Source: Nitrososphaerota archaeon (GTDB lineage: Archaea; Thermoproteota; Nitrososphaeria; Nitrososphaerales; UBA183). From it: a stretch of DNA of 64,000 nt. How positions within the stretch are numbered: the first letter of the stretch is position 1; each line of letters begins with the position of its first letter. The stretch spans positions 13,810-77,809 of the forward strand of contig JAFMAU010000007.1 in NCBI GenBank assembly GCA_029784825.1. The letters are read 5' to 3'. The translations under genes and the position numbers were made by a program. The notes under the pieces are model-generated. The model was given only the letters and a program-made list of their open reading frames with translations. It did no database searches and had not been told where the DNA came from. Shown here one piece after another: positions 40,765 to 48,232 of the stretch.

Positions 40765-40812
40765 CCCCAAACGAAACACCCGTTCTCATCCCCCCGTCGA
40801 TGAAGCAGAACC
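40765..40812 (-). repeat. Right terminal inverted repeat (48 bp)
   Basis: Reverse complement begins GGTTCTGCTTCATCGACGGG and matches the left repeat at 46 of 48 positions. Confidence 0.95.
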
Positions 40813-40820
40813 CGTGGACC
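40813..40820. repeat. Right target-site duplication
   Basis: CGTGGACC directly follows the right repeat and matches TGTGGACC at 37825-37832 in seven of eight bases. Confidence 0.7.
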
Positions 40821-40824
40821 TCAT

Positions 40825-40837
40825 GTTTACTTTATTA
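40825..40837 (+). promoter_or_regulatory. dphB promoter adjoining the transposon end
   Basis: GTTTACTTTATTA lies 27-39 bases before the dphB ATG and starts only five bases after the right target duplication, so the insertion displaced everything upstream of the core promoter, including any BRE or regulator site beyond about 10 bases. Confidence 0.55.
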
Positions 40838-40863
40838 GCCGACGGACGACTTGACCGACTCCG

Positions 40864-41904
40864 ATGGGGAGTCTGAAGTTTGTCGGCCTCGGCCTGGGGC
40901 CGAGGGGGATCAGCGTCGAAGGATTGGACGAGATGAAAGCGGCAGACGTAGCGCTCCTCGAGTATTACACCAACCCCCACGACCCGACCTTGGTCGGCGA
41001 ACTCGAGAGGCAGGGTGTCAAGAATCTGACAGTGGTGGACAGGGCGTTCGTCGAGGACGGCAAGCCCATCATCGAGGAGGCCAAGTCCAAGAGGGTGGTG
41101 CTGGCTGTGCCCGGAGACCCGATGATAGCAACCACCCATTCGGAGCTCAGGGTGCGCGCGATCAAGGCCGGAATCCCGACCGGGGTCATCCACTCGGCGA
41201 CGATCGCCACTGCGGCAGCTAGCTCATCAGGCCTCCACTTCTACAAGTTCTCGAGGACGGTGACCATCACCAGGGAGTCCGTGCGGAAGCTTTCGCAAGC
41301 CTACCAGATACTTCACCAGAACCTACTCGAAGGCGCACACACTCTGCTGCTGCTTGAGTACGACGTAGCCACAGGAGAAGGTGTCTCCCCCGGCGACGCC
41401 ATGCGCGGACTCTTAGCCGCGGAGGCGAACTTCAAACTGGGAGTCGTCACGTCGAGCACGTTTGCCCTTGTGCTCAGCAGGCTTGGAAGCAAGAGCGAGT
41501 CTTGTACTGCAGGTACATTCGGAGAGCTGGAGGGAAGGAACTTCGGCGAAGCTCCGCATTCGGTGGCGGTACCGGGAGCGCTTCACTTCACAGAGGTAGA
41601 GGCTATCGAGGCAGTTTGCGGCCTGAACAGGTCAGGCATCCGTGGGAACTCCGAGGGGATGAAGAGGCCCGCCCAGACGCTGGTCCCGAGATACTTCGAG
41701 AAGACGAGGAGGGCGCTGGATTCTGTGAGGGGAAAGCTCGGCACCCAGTATGATTCGGTGCTCGAGAACGTCGAACTCTATATGCGGGACGCCGAGGGGT
41801 TCCTTGCAAACGGAGATGACGAGCGCGCGATGCTGAGCATAGGTTATGCAGAGGGTCTCCTCGACTCGCTCAGCTTCGCAGGCGTGGTCAAGATCGAGTG
41901 GTAG
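40864..41904 (+). CDS. dphB: Diphthine synthase fused to a C-terminal DUF357 domain
   Basis: The 346-residue protein starts with the DphB SAM-methyltransferase domain: LKFVGLGLGPRGISVEGLDE, VVLAVPGDPMIATTHSELRV, HSATIATAAASSSGLHFYKF. It methylates the modified His of elongation factor 2 in diphthamide synthesis. From about residue 275 a helical segment (LVPRYFEKTRRALDSVRGK, MLSIGYAEGLLDSL) matches the archaeal DUF357 family, normally a separate small protein. The FAD synthetase gene follows after three bases. Confidence 0.93.
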   Translation: MGSLKFVGLGLGPRGISVEGLDEMKAADVALLEYYTNPHDPTLVGELERQGVKNLTVVDRAFVEDGKPIIEEAKSKRVVLAVPGDPMIATTHSELRVRAIKAGIPTGVIHSATIATAAASSSGLHFYKFSRTVTITRESVRKLSQAYQILHQNLLEGAHTLLLLEYDVATGEGVSPGDAMRGLLAAEANFKLGVVTSSTFALVLSRLGSKSESCTAGTFGELEGRNFGEAPHSVAVPGALHFTEVEAIEAVCGLNRSGIRGNSEGMKRPAQTLVPRYFEKTRRALDSVRGKLGTQYDSVLENVELYMRDAEGFLANGDDERAMLSIGYAEGLLDSLSFAGVVKIEW

Positions 41905-41907
41905 GCT

Positions 41908-42507
41908 TTGGATAACAAGCGACTCCTTGGCGAGGTCTTCTGCGCGGAGTTGACCAACCGTCGCGGTACGAGCCGAATCGCCAGGAGGCTCAACGAAAGC
42001 GAAGCCGAGGTGAGACGGCAGCTCTCCTCGTTGAAGCGGAAGGGCCTTGTCGCAGGGAGCGCTTCCAGGCCGCGCCTCACGGAGAAGGGGAGGAAAAGAA
42101 TCAGAGTGATCTTCACGGGCGGCAGCTTCGAGATAATGCACCCCGGTCACCTTTACACGATTGAACAGGCAAAGAGGCTGGGCGACGTTCTGGTGGCGGT
42201 GCTGGCCCGCAGCTCCACGATCAGGGCGCGGAAGGGGAGGGAGCCAGTGGCCCAAGAACCCGAGAGGCTGGCGCTCATGTCTTCCATGAGGCAGGTCGAC
42301 GCGGCGATCCTGGGGGTCGAAGGCAGCATCTACGAGACCATGGAGAAGGTCGGCCCCGACGTGGTGGCGCTGGGATACGACCAGTATCACGCGGAGGAGG
42401 ACATAAGGCGCGAAGCCGTCAAGCGCGGAATGCGGCTAAAGGTGGTAAGGCTGAAGGCGCTGAACACGGACTTCAAGACGTCCAAGATACTCGCGGAGTT
42501 CATCTAG
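41908..42507 (+). CDS. ribL: FAD synthetase RibL with N-terminal winged-helix segment
   Basis: The 199-residue protein has a nucleotidyltransferase domain: VIFTGGSFEIMHPGHLYTIE (HxGH motif) and VALGYDQYHAEEDIRREAVK, as in archaeal RibL, which adenylylates FMN. The first 60 residues (RLNESEAEVRRQLSSLKRKG, VAGSASRPRLTEKGRKRI) look like a winged helix, so the enzyme may also bind DNA or RNA. Start TTG 41908. It overlaps the convergent translin-like gene by four bases. Confidence 0.9.
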   Translation: MDNKRLLGEVFCAELTNRRGTSRIARRLNESEAEVRRQLSSLKRKGLVAGSASRPRLTEKGRKRIRVIFTGGSFEIMHPGHLYTIEQAKRLGDVLVAVLARSSTIRARKGREPVAQEPERLALMSSMRQVDAAILGVEGSIYETMEKVGPDVVALGYDQYHAEEDIRREAVKRGMRLKVVRLKALNTDFKTSKILAEFI

Positions 42508-43130
42508 CCGCTGCGGCCGAGCTTCCTGCTGACGCGGTCCATGGACGCCGTGACCTGCTCCCTCCTGATCTCTTCGGTCAGCAGGCCCCGAGCATCGTCG
42601 ACCAGCATGCGCGCCACGTCTATCTTCCTGCGGGTCCCGTTGACCACGTGGTCATAGACCGCCAGCGGCGAGCATTCGTTGTAGAGCATCTCCATGCTCC
42701 CGAAGAATTTCTTCGCCTTCTTGATGTCCCCTCTCATCACGGAGTTGAGCACCATCCTCTTCAGCTCTCCAACTGTGTCGAGCAGCCCCAGAAGGTATGC
42801 GTCCGGGGAGGTTCCCAGAGACTCCTTGGACGGAATGCCCCCGCCTCCCGAGAGAGAAAGGACTGCCGAAGCCTCCACGAACTCCGTCTCGGGCGAGACC
42901 AGATACCGTGCCAGGGGCCCGTCGGCGATCTTCCTCAGCCCCCTCAGCTGCGCGCGCGCCTGGGAGAGTTCCTTCGCCGCTTCCGCCCTCTTGCCGCCGT
43001 GCACTGCGATTATGGCCCGGGAGCAGGATGAAATGACGTCGCGGCTCTCCTTCAGGAGTTTGTCCCTCCTTTCAAGCTGGCTGGACAGGCGTCGCTCCAC
43101 GCCCTTCAGGGACTCCCGGGGTTCGTCCAT
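42504..43130 (-). CDS. Translin-family RNA/DNA-binding protein
   Basis: The 208-residue all-helical protein matches archaeal translin: EFVEASAVLSLSGGGGIPS, PDAYLLGLLDTVGELKRMVL, and VYDHVVNGTRRKIDVARMLV. Translins form ring-shaped octamers and bind or cleave RNA and ssDNA. The archaeal role is unclear. It stands alone, convergent with ribL. Confidence 0.85.
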   Translation of the reverse strand: MDEPRESLKGVERRLSSQLERRDKLLKESRDVISSCSRAIIAVHGGKRAEAAKELSQARAQLRGLRKIADGPLARYLVSPETEFVEASAVLSLSGGGGIPSKESLGTSPDAYLLGLLDTVGELKRMVLNSVMRGDIKKAKKFFGSMEMLYNECSPLAVYDHVVNGTRRKIDVARMLVDDARGLLTEEIRREQVTASMDRVSRKLGRSG

Positions 43131-43248
43131 TTCTGCTCTACCGCCCGCTCGGTTGCAGCAGTCATAAGCTTACCCTTGCGCCCGCGGCTGGTTGCGAGAG
43201 CTTATCCGTTGAAGATTCGAGGACTAGGCGAGTGCAGGTTTCGCATCC

Positions 43249-43557
43249 ATGACCGGGACACTCTATGAGAAAGGGCGCGCGAGGGAGTACAAGGCAATGA
43301 CGATGCTGAAGGAGGACGGGTGGGTCGTCGCCAGGAGCGCTGCCTCGCACGGGGCCGTGGATGTCTTCGCGGCCAAAGACGGGAAGCTCCTCCTTGTCCA
43401 GGTGAAGAGCGGCAAGGCGCGGGTCAAGAAGGAGGAGATGGAGGAGCTGGTCCGCTGGGGGAAGGAGTCCAACGGCGACGCCGAAGTGTGGCACTTCAAG
43501 GGAAGGGGACACCTTGAGAAGAGGAGGGTCTACGCCTCGAAGGAGGGGGCAGGTTGA
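43249..43557 (+). CDS. Hjc-like PD-(D/E)XK nuclease with Gln in the active site
   Basis: The 102-residue protein resembles archaeal Holliday junction resolvase Hjc: GRAREYKAMTMLKEDGWVVA (Glu), ARSAASHGAVDVFA (Ser, Asp) and LLLVQVKSGKARV. In Hjc the last motif is ExK; here Gln replaces Glu, as seen in some QxK variants of the fold. It may cleave DNA less strongly or act on another structure. Its stop overlaps the next small gene as TTGA. Confidence 0.78.
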   Translation: MTGTLYEKGRAREYKAMTMLKEDGWVVARSAASHGAVDVFAAKDGKLLLVQVKSGKARVKKEEMEELVRWGKESNGDAEVWHFKGRGHLEKRRVYASKEGAG

Positions 43558-43715
43558 AGCAAAAGTGCTACTTCTGCGACGCGGAGCTCGAGGCCGTGGT
43601 GCACACCTTCAAGGTGGGTCTGAAGGAGGAGCCCGTCTGCGATTCGTGCGACGTGAAGACAGTCAACAGGCGCAAAGCAGCCCAAGACGGCGCGGGTTCC
43701 CCGTCACTGCCCTAG
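43554..43715 (+). CDS. Small zinc-finger protein
   Basis: TTG 43554 overlaps the TGA of the Hjc-like gene and gives 53 residues starting MKQKCYFCDAELEAVVHTFK. Two CxxC pairs (CYFC and CDSC) form a treble-clef or ribbon zinc site. The tight coupling suggests it works with the Hjc-like protein, perhaps in DNA binding (inference). Confidence 0.7.
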   Translation: MKQKCYFCDAELEAVVHTFKVGLKEEPVCDSCDVKTVNRRKAAQDGAGSPSLP

Positions 43716-44071
43716 GCGGGAGCGCAGGCCTTTCTCAGTCCGCTGAGCAGCTCGCAACAGTCTGCCTCCGCCTCGGTGTCGCCAGCCTCGGCATAGCATT
43801 CCAGCGCCGACTCGTACTCTTCCATGGCGTACAGCGCGCGCAGTTCCGGCCGCAGCTCGCCTCTTTCGTACATGAGGATCCCCGCTGCCTCATACCATCT
43901 GGCAGCCTCTCCGACCTGGCCGAGCCGGCGGAGCGAGTCGGCAATGCCGTCGCAGGCGTCAGCCTTGTGGAGAGAGCCGGCGAAGGCGCCGTACTGCTCT
44001 CTGAGGAGATAGACCACCGGGTTGCCGCTGTCCATCTTCTGCACATGGAACGCCGCAGAGAAGTCGACCAA
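43712..44071 (-). CDS. TPR-like helical protein
   Basis: TTG 44071 is preferred because TATA CCATTATACCC lies about 28 bases upstream. The 119-residue product has TPR-like helices (ADACDGIADSLRRLGQVGEA, ARWYEAAGILMYERGEL, YESALECYAEAGDTEAEADC) that suggest a protein-interaction module. Function and partner are unknown. It overlaps the convergent zinc-finger gene by four bases. Confidence 0.65.
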   Translation of the reverse strand: MVDFSAAFHVQKMDSGNPVVYLLREQYGAFAGSLHKADACDGIADSLRRLGQVGEAARWYEAAGILMYERGELRPELRALYAMEEYESALECYAEAGDTEAEADCCELLSGLRKACAPA

Positions 44072-44150
44072 CGATGTCCGGAGGGCGCTGACGGGGTATA
44101 ATGGGAGGACGAGGAGAAAAGTTGAGCCCGTGGACAAAGGCCGATGACAG

Positions 44151-44639
44151 CTAGTCCGCCTGGAGGGCCTCCACCTCTGCCTCCCTCAACTTCCTCCGTG
44201 CCATGGCCTGCTTGAAGCGCCGCTTCTCGCTGGCTGTCTGCGGAAGAAGCCTCGGAATCTGCGTCGGCCTGCCCGTGTCGTCGATGGCCACGTAGGTGAG
44301 ATAGCAGGAGCCTGTGTGGGCCGTCTTTCCCGACGCCGGGTCCTGGGCCTCTATCCTGACGCCCACCTCCATGGAGGTCCTGCCGACGTAGTTGACTGAC
44401 GCCTTCAGTATCAGCACATTTCCCACATGGACAGGCACGTAGAAGTTCATCCTGTCGATGGACGCCGTGACTGCGTTGGTTCCTGCGTGCTTCCAGGCGA
44501 CGATTGCTGCCACCTCGTCCATGTACCTCATTATGGCGCCGCCGAAGACGTTGCCGAGGACGTTGGCGTCGGTCGGCATCATGAGCCGCGCAGTGGTGAT
44601 GGAGGACTCGGACGGCTTCTTGGAGGCTGACCCCGCCAT
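44151..44639 (-). CDS. Acyl-CoA thioesterase, hotdog fold (YciA/BACH type)
   Basis: The 162-residue protein has TARLMMPTDANVLGNVFGG, then IMRYMDEVAAIVAWKHA and ASIDRMNFYVPVHVGNVLIL, the pattern of hexameric hotdog thioesterases with the catalytic Asp/Glu region in MRYMDE. It hydrolyses acyl-CoA. ATG 44639 lies about 30 bases after a TATA-like box shared with the divergent MBL gene. Confidence 0.9.
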   Translation of the reverse strand: MAGSASKKPSESSITTARLMMPTDANVLGNVFGGAIMRYMDEVAAIVAWKHAGTNAVTASIDRMNFYVPVHVGNVLILKASVNYVGRTSMEVGVRIEAQDPASGKTAHTGSCYLTYVAIDDTGRPTQIPRLLPQTASEKRRFKQAMARRKLREAEVEALQAD

Positions 44640-44663
44640 GACACGCTGCGGCGGCTCGCTCTG

Positions 44664-44672
44664 TTCATAAAG
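44664..44672. promoter_or_regulatory. Shared AT-box between thioesterase and MBL genes
   Basis: TTCATAAAG lies 29 bases from the leftward ATG at 44639 and 26 bases from the rightward TTG at 44694, so one box can serve both directions with leaderless or near-leaderless transcripts. Confidence 0.55.
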
Positions 44673-44693
44673 TTGACATTGGCGCGTGCGTCC

Positions 44694-45317
44694 TTGGGCG
44701 CAGGATTGGAGGCTCTCAAGGTGGTCCAGCTCAGGGTGGGGCCCATGGCCAACTTCGTCTACCTGCTCGTGGACAGGGCGAGTGGGGAGTCGCTGGTCGT
44801 CGACTCGGGGTGGGAGACGAAGCCGATCACAGAAGCGGCCAAGGCGGAGGACGCCAAAGTGAAGCTCGTCGTGACCACGCACCAGCACTTCGACCACGCT
44901 TCGACAGTGAAGGAGTTGGCCGAGGAGCTTGGTGCGAGGGTGGCGGCCCACTCGTCATCGCCGGTGGAGCACGACGTCTCCTTCGACCACGGAGACGAGG
45001 TCTCTCTGGGGAGGCACAAGGTGAGGGTAATGCACACGCCGGGCCACACGGCCGACAGCATCTGCCTCTATGACGGCAGAAACCTGTTCACCGGGGACAC
45101 TCTCTTCGTGGGCGCCATAGGGAGGTTCGAGAAGAGCGAGGCAGAGCGGATCTACCACAGCCTGTACGACGTCATAATGAAACTCCCGGACCCGACCGTG
45201 GTGTACTCTGGGCACGACTACGGCGACGTGCCATTCAGGACGCTTGGAGAGGAGAAGGCGGAGAACGTTTACCTAAGGTCGAGGAGCCTCAGCGAGTTCG
45301 CTTCGACCTTCGCGTGA
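44694..45317 (+). CDS. Metallo-beta-lactamase-fold hydrolase, glyoxalase II-like
   Basis: TTG 44694 fits the TATA box; an earlier TTG at 44673 would overlap it. The roughly 207-residue protein has VVTTHQHFDHASTVKELAEE (HxHxDH), MHTPGHTADSICLYDG, LFTGDTLFVGAIGRFE and VYSGHDYGDVPF, the complete metal-binding set of glyoxalase II/ethylhydrolase-like MBL enzymes. Substrate is probably a thioester but is not determinable. Its 3' end overlaps the convergent threonine dehydratase by 29 bases. Confidence 0.88.
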   Translation: MGAGLEALKVVQLRVGPMANFVYLLVDRASGESLVVDSGWETKPITEAAKAEDAKVKLVVTTHQHFDHASTVKELAEELGARVAAHSSSPVEHDVSFDHGDEVSLGRHKVRVMHTPGHTADSICLYDGRNLFTGDTLFVGAIGRFEKSEAERIYHSLYDVIMKLPDPTVVYSGHDYGDVPFRTLGEEKAENVYLRSRSLSEFASTFA

Positions 45318-46278
45318 GTATCTTGGTGAGCAGCGGAACGGAGATGTTCCCGCCGCTGATGACCAGGACCATCTTCTCTCCGCGCTCCTTCCTGAGAGGC
45401 CCTTTCATGGCAGCGAGGGGCGAGGCCCCCGCTGGTTCCGCAAGCACGCTGGCGCCGACCAGCAGCTCGTAGACCGCGTCCTCAAGTTGCCTGTCGTTGA
45501 CCAGGCCTATCTTGTCCACGTATCTGGACACGGCTTCGAATGTCAGGTCGCCCGGAACGGCAGACTGCATGCCGTCCGCTATGGTCGGCTTCGGCTTCAC
45601 CTTCACCGGCCTGCCCTTCTCCACCGATTCGTACATGGAGGGGATGGCGAAGGTCTCGGCGCCGTAGACGCGGACTCCCTCGACGCTCTGTTTGAGTGCA
45701 ATCGAAATGCCTGAGATAAGGCCGCCGCCGCCGATGGCCACAGCGGCGGAGTCGAGGTCCGCCAGCTGCCTGACGATCTCGAGCCCGCACGTCCCCTGCC
45801 CGGCGATGACATCCCTGTCGTTGAACGCGTGGACGAAGGACATGCTCCGCCGCCGGGCCACCCGCAGCGCGTTCTCGTAGGCCTCGTCGTATGTGGTACC
45901 GAAGGTCAGCACCTCCGCGCCCTGGTCCTTGATTGCGTTGACCTTCTGAGGGTTCGCGTTTCTCGGCACGCAAATCACGGCCCTGACGCCGAACTTGCGG
46001 GACGCGTAGGCGATCGCGAGGCCGTGGTTCCCGGAGGAGGCCGTCACGACGCCTCTGCCGAGGGCGGAGTCTCCCATCTGCAGCAGTTTGTTGAACGCGC
46101 CCCTGATCTTGAAGACGTGGATCGGCTGGAAGACCTCGAGCTTGAGGTACACCTGCCTCCCCAGGGAGGACGAGAGCCTTCCAGAATACTCGAGGGGGGT
46201 CGGTGGGATGAACCTCCTGATCCTGGACTCTGCCTGCTCGATCTCCGCGAGCCCGGGAAGCGAGGATGCCCCACTCAT
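45289..46278 (-). CDS. Threonine/serine dehydratase (PLP, catabolic IlvA type)
   Basis: The 329-residue protein from ATG 46278 has the PLP-Lys motif HVFKIRGAFNKLLQ, VTASSGNHGLAIAYASRKFG and the phosphate loop IGGGGLISGISIALK, typical of threonine ammonia-lyase without the regulatory ACT domain. It deaminates threonine or serine to 2-oxo acids. Its start overlaps the fen1 stop (ATGA). Confidence 0.92.
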   Translation of the reverse strand: MSGASSLPGLAEIEQAESRIRRFIPPTPLEYSGRLSSSLGRQVYLKLEVFQPIHVFKIRGAFNKLLQMGDSALGRGVVTASSGNHGLAIAYASRKFGVRAVICVPRNANPQKVNAIKDQGAEVLTFGTTYDEAYENALRVARRRSMSFVHAFNDRDVIAGQGTCGLEIVRQLADLDSAAVAIGGGGLISGISIALKQSVEGVRVYGAETFAIPSMYESVEKGRPVKVKPKPTIADGMQSAVPGDLTFEAVSRYVDKIGLVNDRQLEDAVYELLVGASVLAEPAGASPLAAMKGPLRKERGEKMVLVISGGNISVPLLTKILTRRSKRTR

Positions 46279-47300
46279 CCGAACCACTTCTCCAGAGTCT
46301 CGGACTTGGGTCTCGTTGTGGCTGCGACCCTGGCGAGCGCGGCCTGGACCCTGTCGCTGGAGAACGAGTGCTCGTCCACGAGGTAGGACAGGATAGCCTG
46401 GGGGTCCGGCTGCTTCCATTCCGGTCTGATGCCGGGGATGGCGGGAGGGTGCATGTAGAGCTCCCTGATGGCCGGGTAGTTGACCTTGGAGACCTGCTCC
46501 TTGAGCTCTGCCACCTTCTCCAGGCTTCCGTGTCTCTTGAGATACTTCAGAGCCCTCACCGGCCCCACGCCTTCGAAGCCGTCGGGGTTGAAGTCTGTCC
46601 CGAGGAGTATCGCGAAGTCTACGAGCTGTTCCCTCGTCAGGCCGGTGGCCGCCATGACGGACTGCAGGGTGATCCTCTCCGGCCTGACGTTGATCACTAT
46701 GCCCTTGCTGGGCAGCCTTCTCTTTCCCGAAATCGTAACGTTCCTGACGAGCACAGGCGCGCCGAAGATGATGGAGTCGTGGTCCTGGGAAGCCACCGCG
46801 TTGACGCTACCCTCGGCAGCCATGACAGAAGCCTGGGCCTCTCCTTCGGACGGCGCGTCGACGTATGGTATCCCCATGGCGTCGAGCAGCTGCTTGGAGT
46901 CGGCAACCATGTCACGGCGGAGGACGGTGGAAGCTTCGGCGTACTTCCTGGCCTGCGCCGTCTCGCCGGCTTGCAGCGCCTTCAGGTACTGGTCCTTCGC
47001 CTCCCGGCGCTGGGCCGAGCGCCTTTCGATCTCCTCGGCCTTCAGCTCCGGGGGCTTGCCGTCGAAGACGTAGACGAGCCTGATGCCGAGCTCCATGAGG
47101 TTGATGTTGCGATAGAAGAGGCCGCTGATGTGAGAGGTCACCCTCCCGCGCGAGTCCTTCAAGTGCTCCCCCGACGGCCCCCTGATTATCGCGAGGAACT
47201 GGTAGAGGGTGTTGTAGGCGTCGACGGCGAGTGTCCAGCCTCCGATGTCCTGGAGCTCTATCTTCTCCCTGGGGATGGCGTCTCCGAGGTCAACGCCCAT
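46275..47300 (-). CDS. fen1: Flap endonuclease FEN1
   Basis: The 341-residue protein begins MGVDLGDAIPREKIELQDIG and has the XPG-N block AVDAYNTLYQFLAIIRGP, the XPG-I acidic cluster GIPYVDAPSEGEAQASVMAA and VASQDHDSIIFGAPVLVRN, and the H3TH region. The C-terminus ETLEKWFG is a PIP-box-like PCNA-binding tail. It removes 5' flaps in replication and repair. TATA GCGATAAATG lies about 30 bases upstream. Confidence 0.97.
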   Translation of the reverse strand: MGVDLGDAIPREKIELQDIGGWTLAVDAYNTLYQFLAIIRGPSGEHLKDSRGRVTSHISGLFYRNINLMELGIRLVYVFDGKPPELKAEEIERRSAQRREAKDQYLKALQAGETAQARKYAEASTVLRRDMVADSKQLLDAMGIPYVDAPSEGEAQASVMAAEGSVNAVASQDHDSIIFGAPVLVRNVTISGKRRLPSKGIVINVRPERITLQSVMAATGLTREQLVDFAILLGTDFNPDGFEGVGPVRALKYLKRHGSLEKVAELKEQVSKVNYPAIRELYMHPPAIPGIRPEWKQPDPQAILSYLVDEHSFSSDRVQAALARVAATTRPKSETLEKWFG

Positions 47301-47375
47301 TTCTGGTCGAAGTGGAGCGGTGCACCATTTATCGCTTTGGTGGGAAGAGGACGGGGGATGGAGGAATCGTGGGGC

Positions 47376-47624
47376 CTACTCGTTGATGCGCGGGATGCGG
47401 GCCTCTTCCTCTGCCTTCTCGACGATTTCGAGCCTCCGCTTGTCCTTGGCGACCCAGCGGACCGTCAGCAGACCCATGATTTCAAGCTGCATCAGGACCT
47501 TGTTCAAGTCGTCGGGGGAACACTTGCTCCCGTTCTTGTTGAGGGCTTCGAACATGTCGCCGTCGGTGGCGCTCTTCTTCTCCTTCAGCCACTCGAACGC
47601 TGCATATCTTAGCGGGTATTTCAT
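47376..47624 (-). CDS. Small winged-helix-like protein of unknown function
   Basis: The 82-residue protein (LRYAAFEWLKEKKSATDGDM, DDLNKVLMQLEIMGLLTVRW) resembles a winged helix with a basic wing (VAKDKRRLEIVEKAEEEA). It has its own TATA (ATTTATAC, 47671-47679 on the other strand). It is probably a small DNA-binding protein, but no family is recognised with confidence. Confidence 0.65.
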   Translation of the reverse strand: MKYPLRYAAFEWLKEKKSATDGDMFEALNKNGSKCSPDDLNKVLMQLEIMGLLTVRWVAKDKRRLEIVEKAEEEARIPRINE

Positions 47625-47696
47625 CGAATCACTACGCGGAAAAACGGCAGCCCTTGTTTGTGCCTCGGGGGTATAAATCTTCTCTGGAATCCGTGG

Positions 47697-47993
47697 TCAT
47701 TGAGGAGGGAGCCTGCTCGACATCCGGCTCACCCCCATGGTCTCGGCCTGGCCCACGAGGGGTGCTGTCGAGACCGCCTGCTCCACCTTGTCGATCGTGC
47801 CCTCCTCTTCCGGCGCGACCACGTCTATGATTATCGCCGAAAGACCGAAGGCGATGGGCTCGATCTTCTGCCCGCGAAGCTGGGCGAAGCTGGGGAGCTT
47901 GCCCTTTATCGAGTCGACGATTCGCTGGTGCTCGGTCGTCGTTTCCTCAGGGAGGACCTTTATCCTTATCACGTATGAGCCCAAGCTCGGCAC
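47697..47993 (-). CDS. Elongation factor 1-beta (aEF-1B)
   Basis: The 98-residue protein (GSYVIRIKVLPEETTTEHQR, KIEPIAFGLSAIIIDVVAPE, ending SRMSSRLPPQ) is archaeal EF-1beta, the nucleotide exchange factor of aEF-1A. The start is GTG 47993, directly following the zinc-ribbon gene, which is its common archaeal neighbour. Confidence 0.94.
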   Translation of the reverse strand: MPSLGSYVIRIKVLPEETTTEHQRIVDSIKGKLPSFAQLRGQKIEPIAFGLSAIIIDVVAPEEEGTIDKVEQAVSTAPLVGQAETMGVSRMSSRLPPQ

Positions 47994-48176
47994 CTACGGG
48001 CCTTCGAAGCCGCAGTTGGAGCATTTGTACCTGCGCGAGAACTTCCTGCACTTTTCGCATCTCCATATCAGGACCTGATGGCAGTTGGGGCAGTAGAATT
48101 TGGTTGCCCTCTCCCCCGGTTTCACCGGCCTGTTGCACGAGTTGCACAGGGGCAGAGATATGGTCGACTGCGACAT
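47994..48176 (-). CDS. Zinc-ribbon protein of the COG2888 type
   Basis: The 60-residue protein has four CxxC motifs: CNSC, CPNC, CEKC and CSNC (LCNSCNRPVKPGERATKFYC, WRCEKCRKFSRRYKCSNCGF), the pattern of the archaeal two-zinc RNA-binding-like proteins usually encoded beside aEF-1B. A TATA-like GATATACG (48206-48213) lies upstream. It ends where aEF-1B begins. Confidence 0.88.
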   Translation of the reverse strand: MSQSTISLPLCNSCNRPVKPGERATKFYCPNCHQVLIWRCEKCRKFSRRYKCSNCGFEGP

Positions 48177-48232
48177 TTCTCGAAAAACCCCCTCGGAGAG
48201 CTGCTGATATACGTTGCTGAGCGGCGGGCGTG

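Larger units (their letters stand above)
37833..40812. mobile_element. 2.98-kb transposon with 48-bp TIRs and cargo genes
   Basis: The element is bounded by near-perfect 48-base inverted repeats (37833-37880 and 40765-40812; two mismatches) and flanked by an 8-base direct repeat (7/8 identical). Inside are a ClpP-fold serine protease, a small basic protein, an AbrB-like regulator, a micro-ORF, a SWIM/DDE transposase and a small membrane protein. The DDE domain and 8-base duplication are IS6/IS240-like; the long TIRs and cargo are not typical of that family. The DNA is visibly more AT-rich than the flanks. Intact ends and an open transposase suggest recent insertion. It separates tRNA-Lys from dphB. 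Confidence 0.9.
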
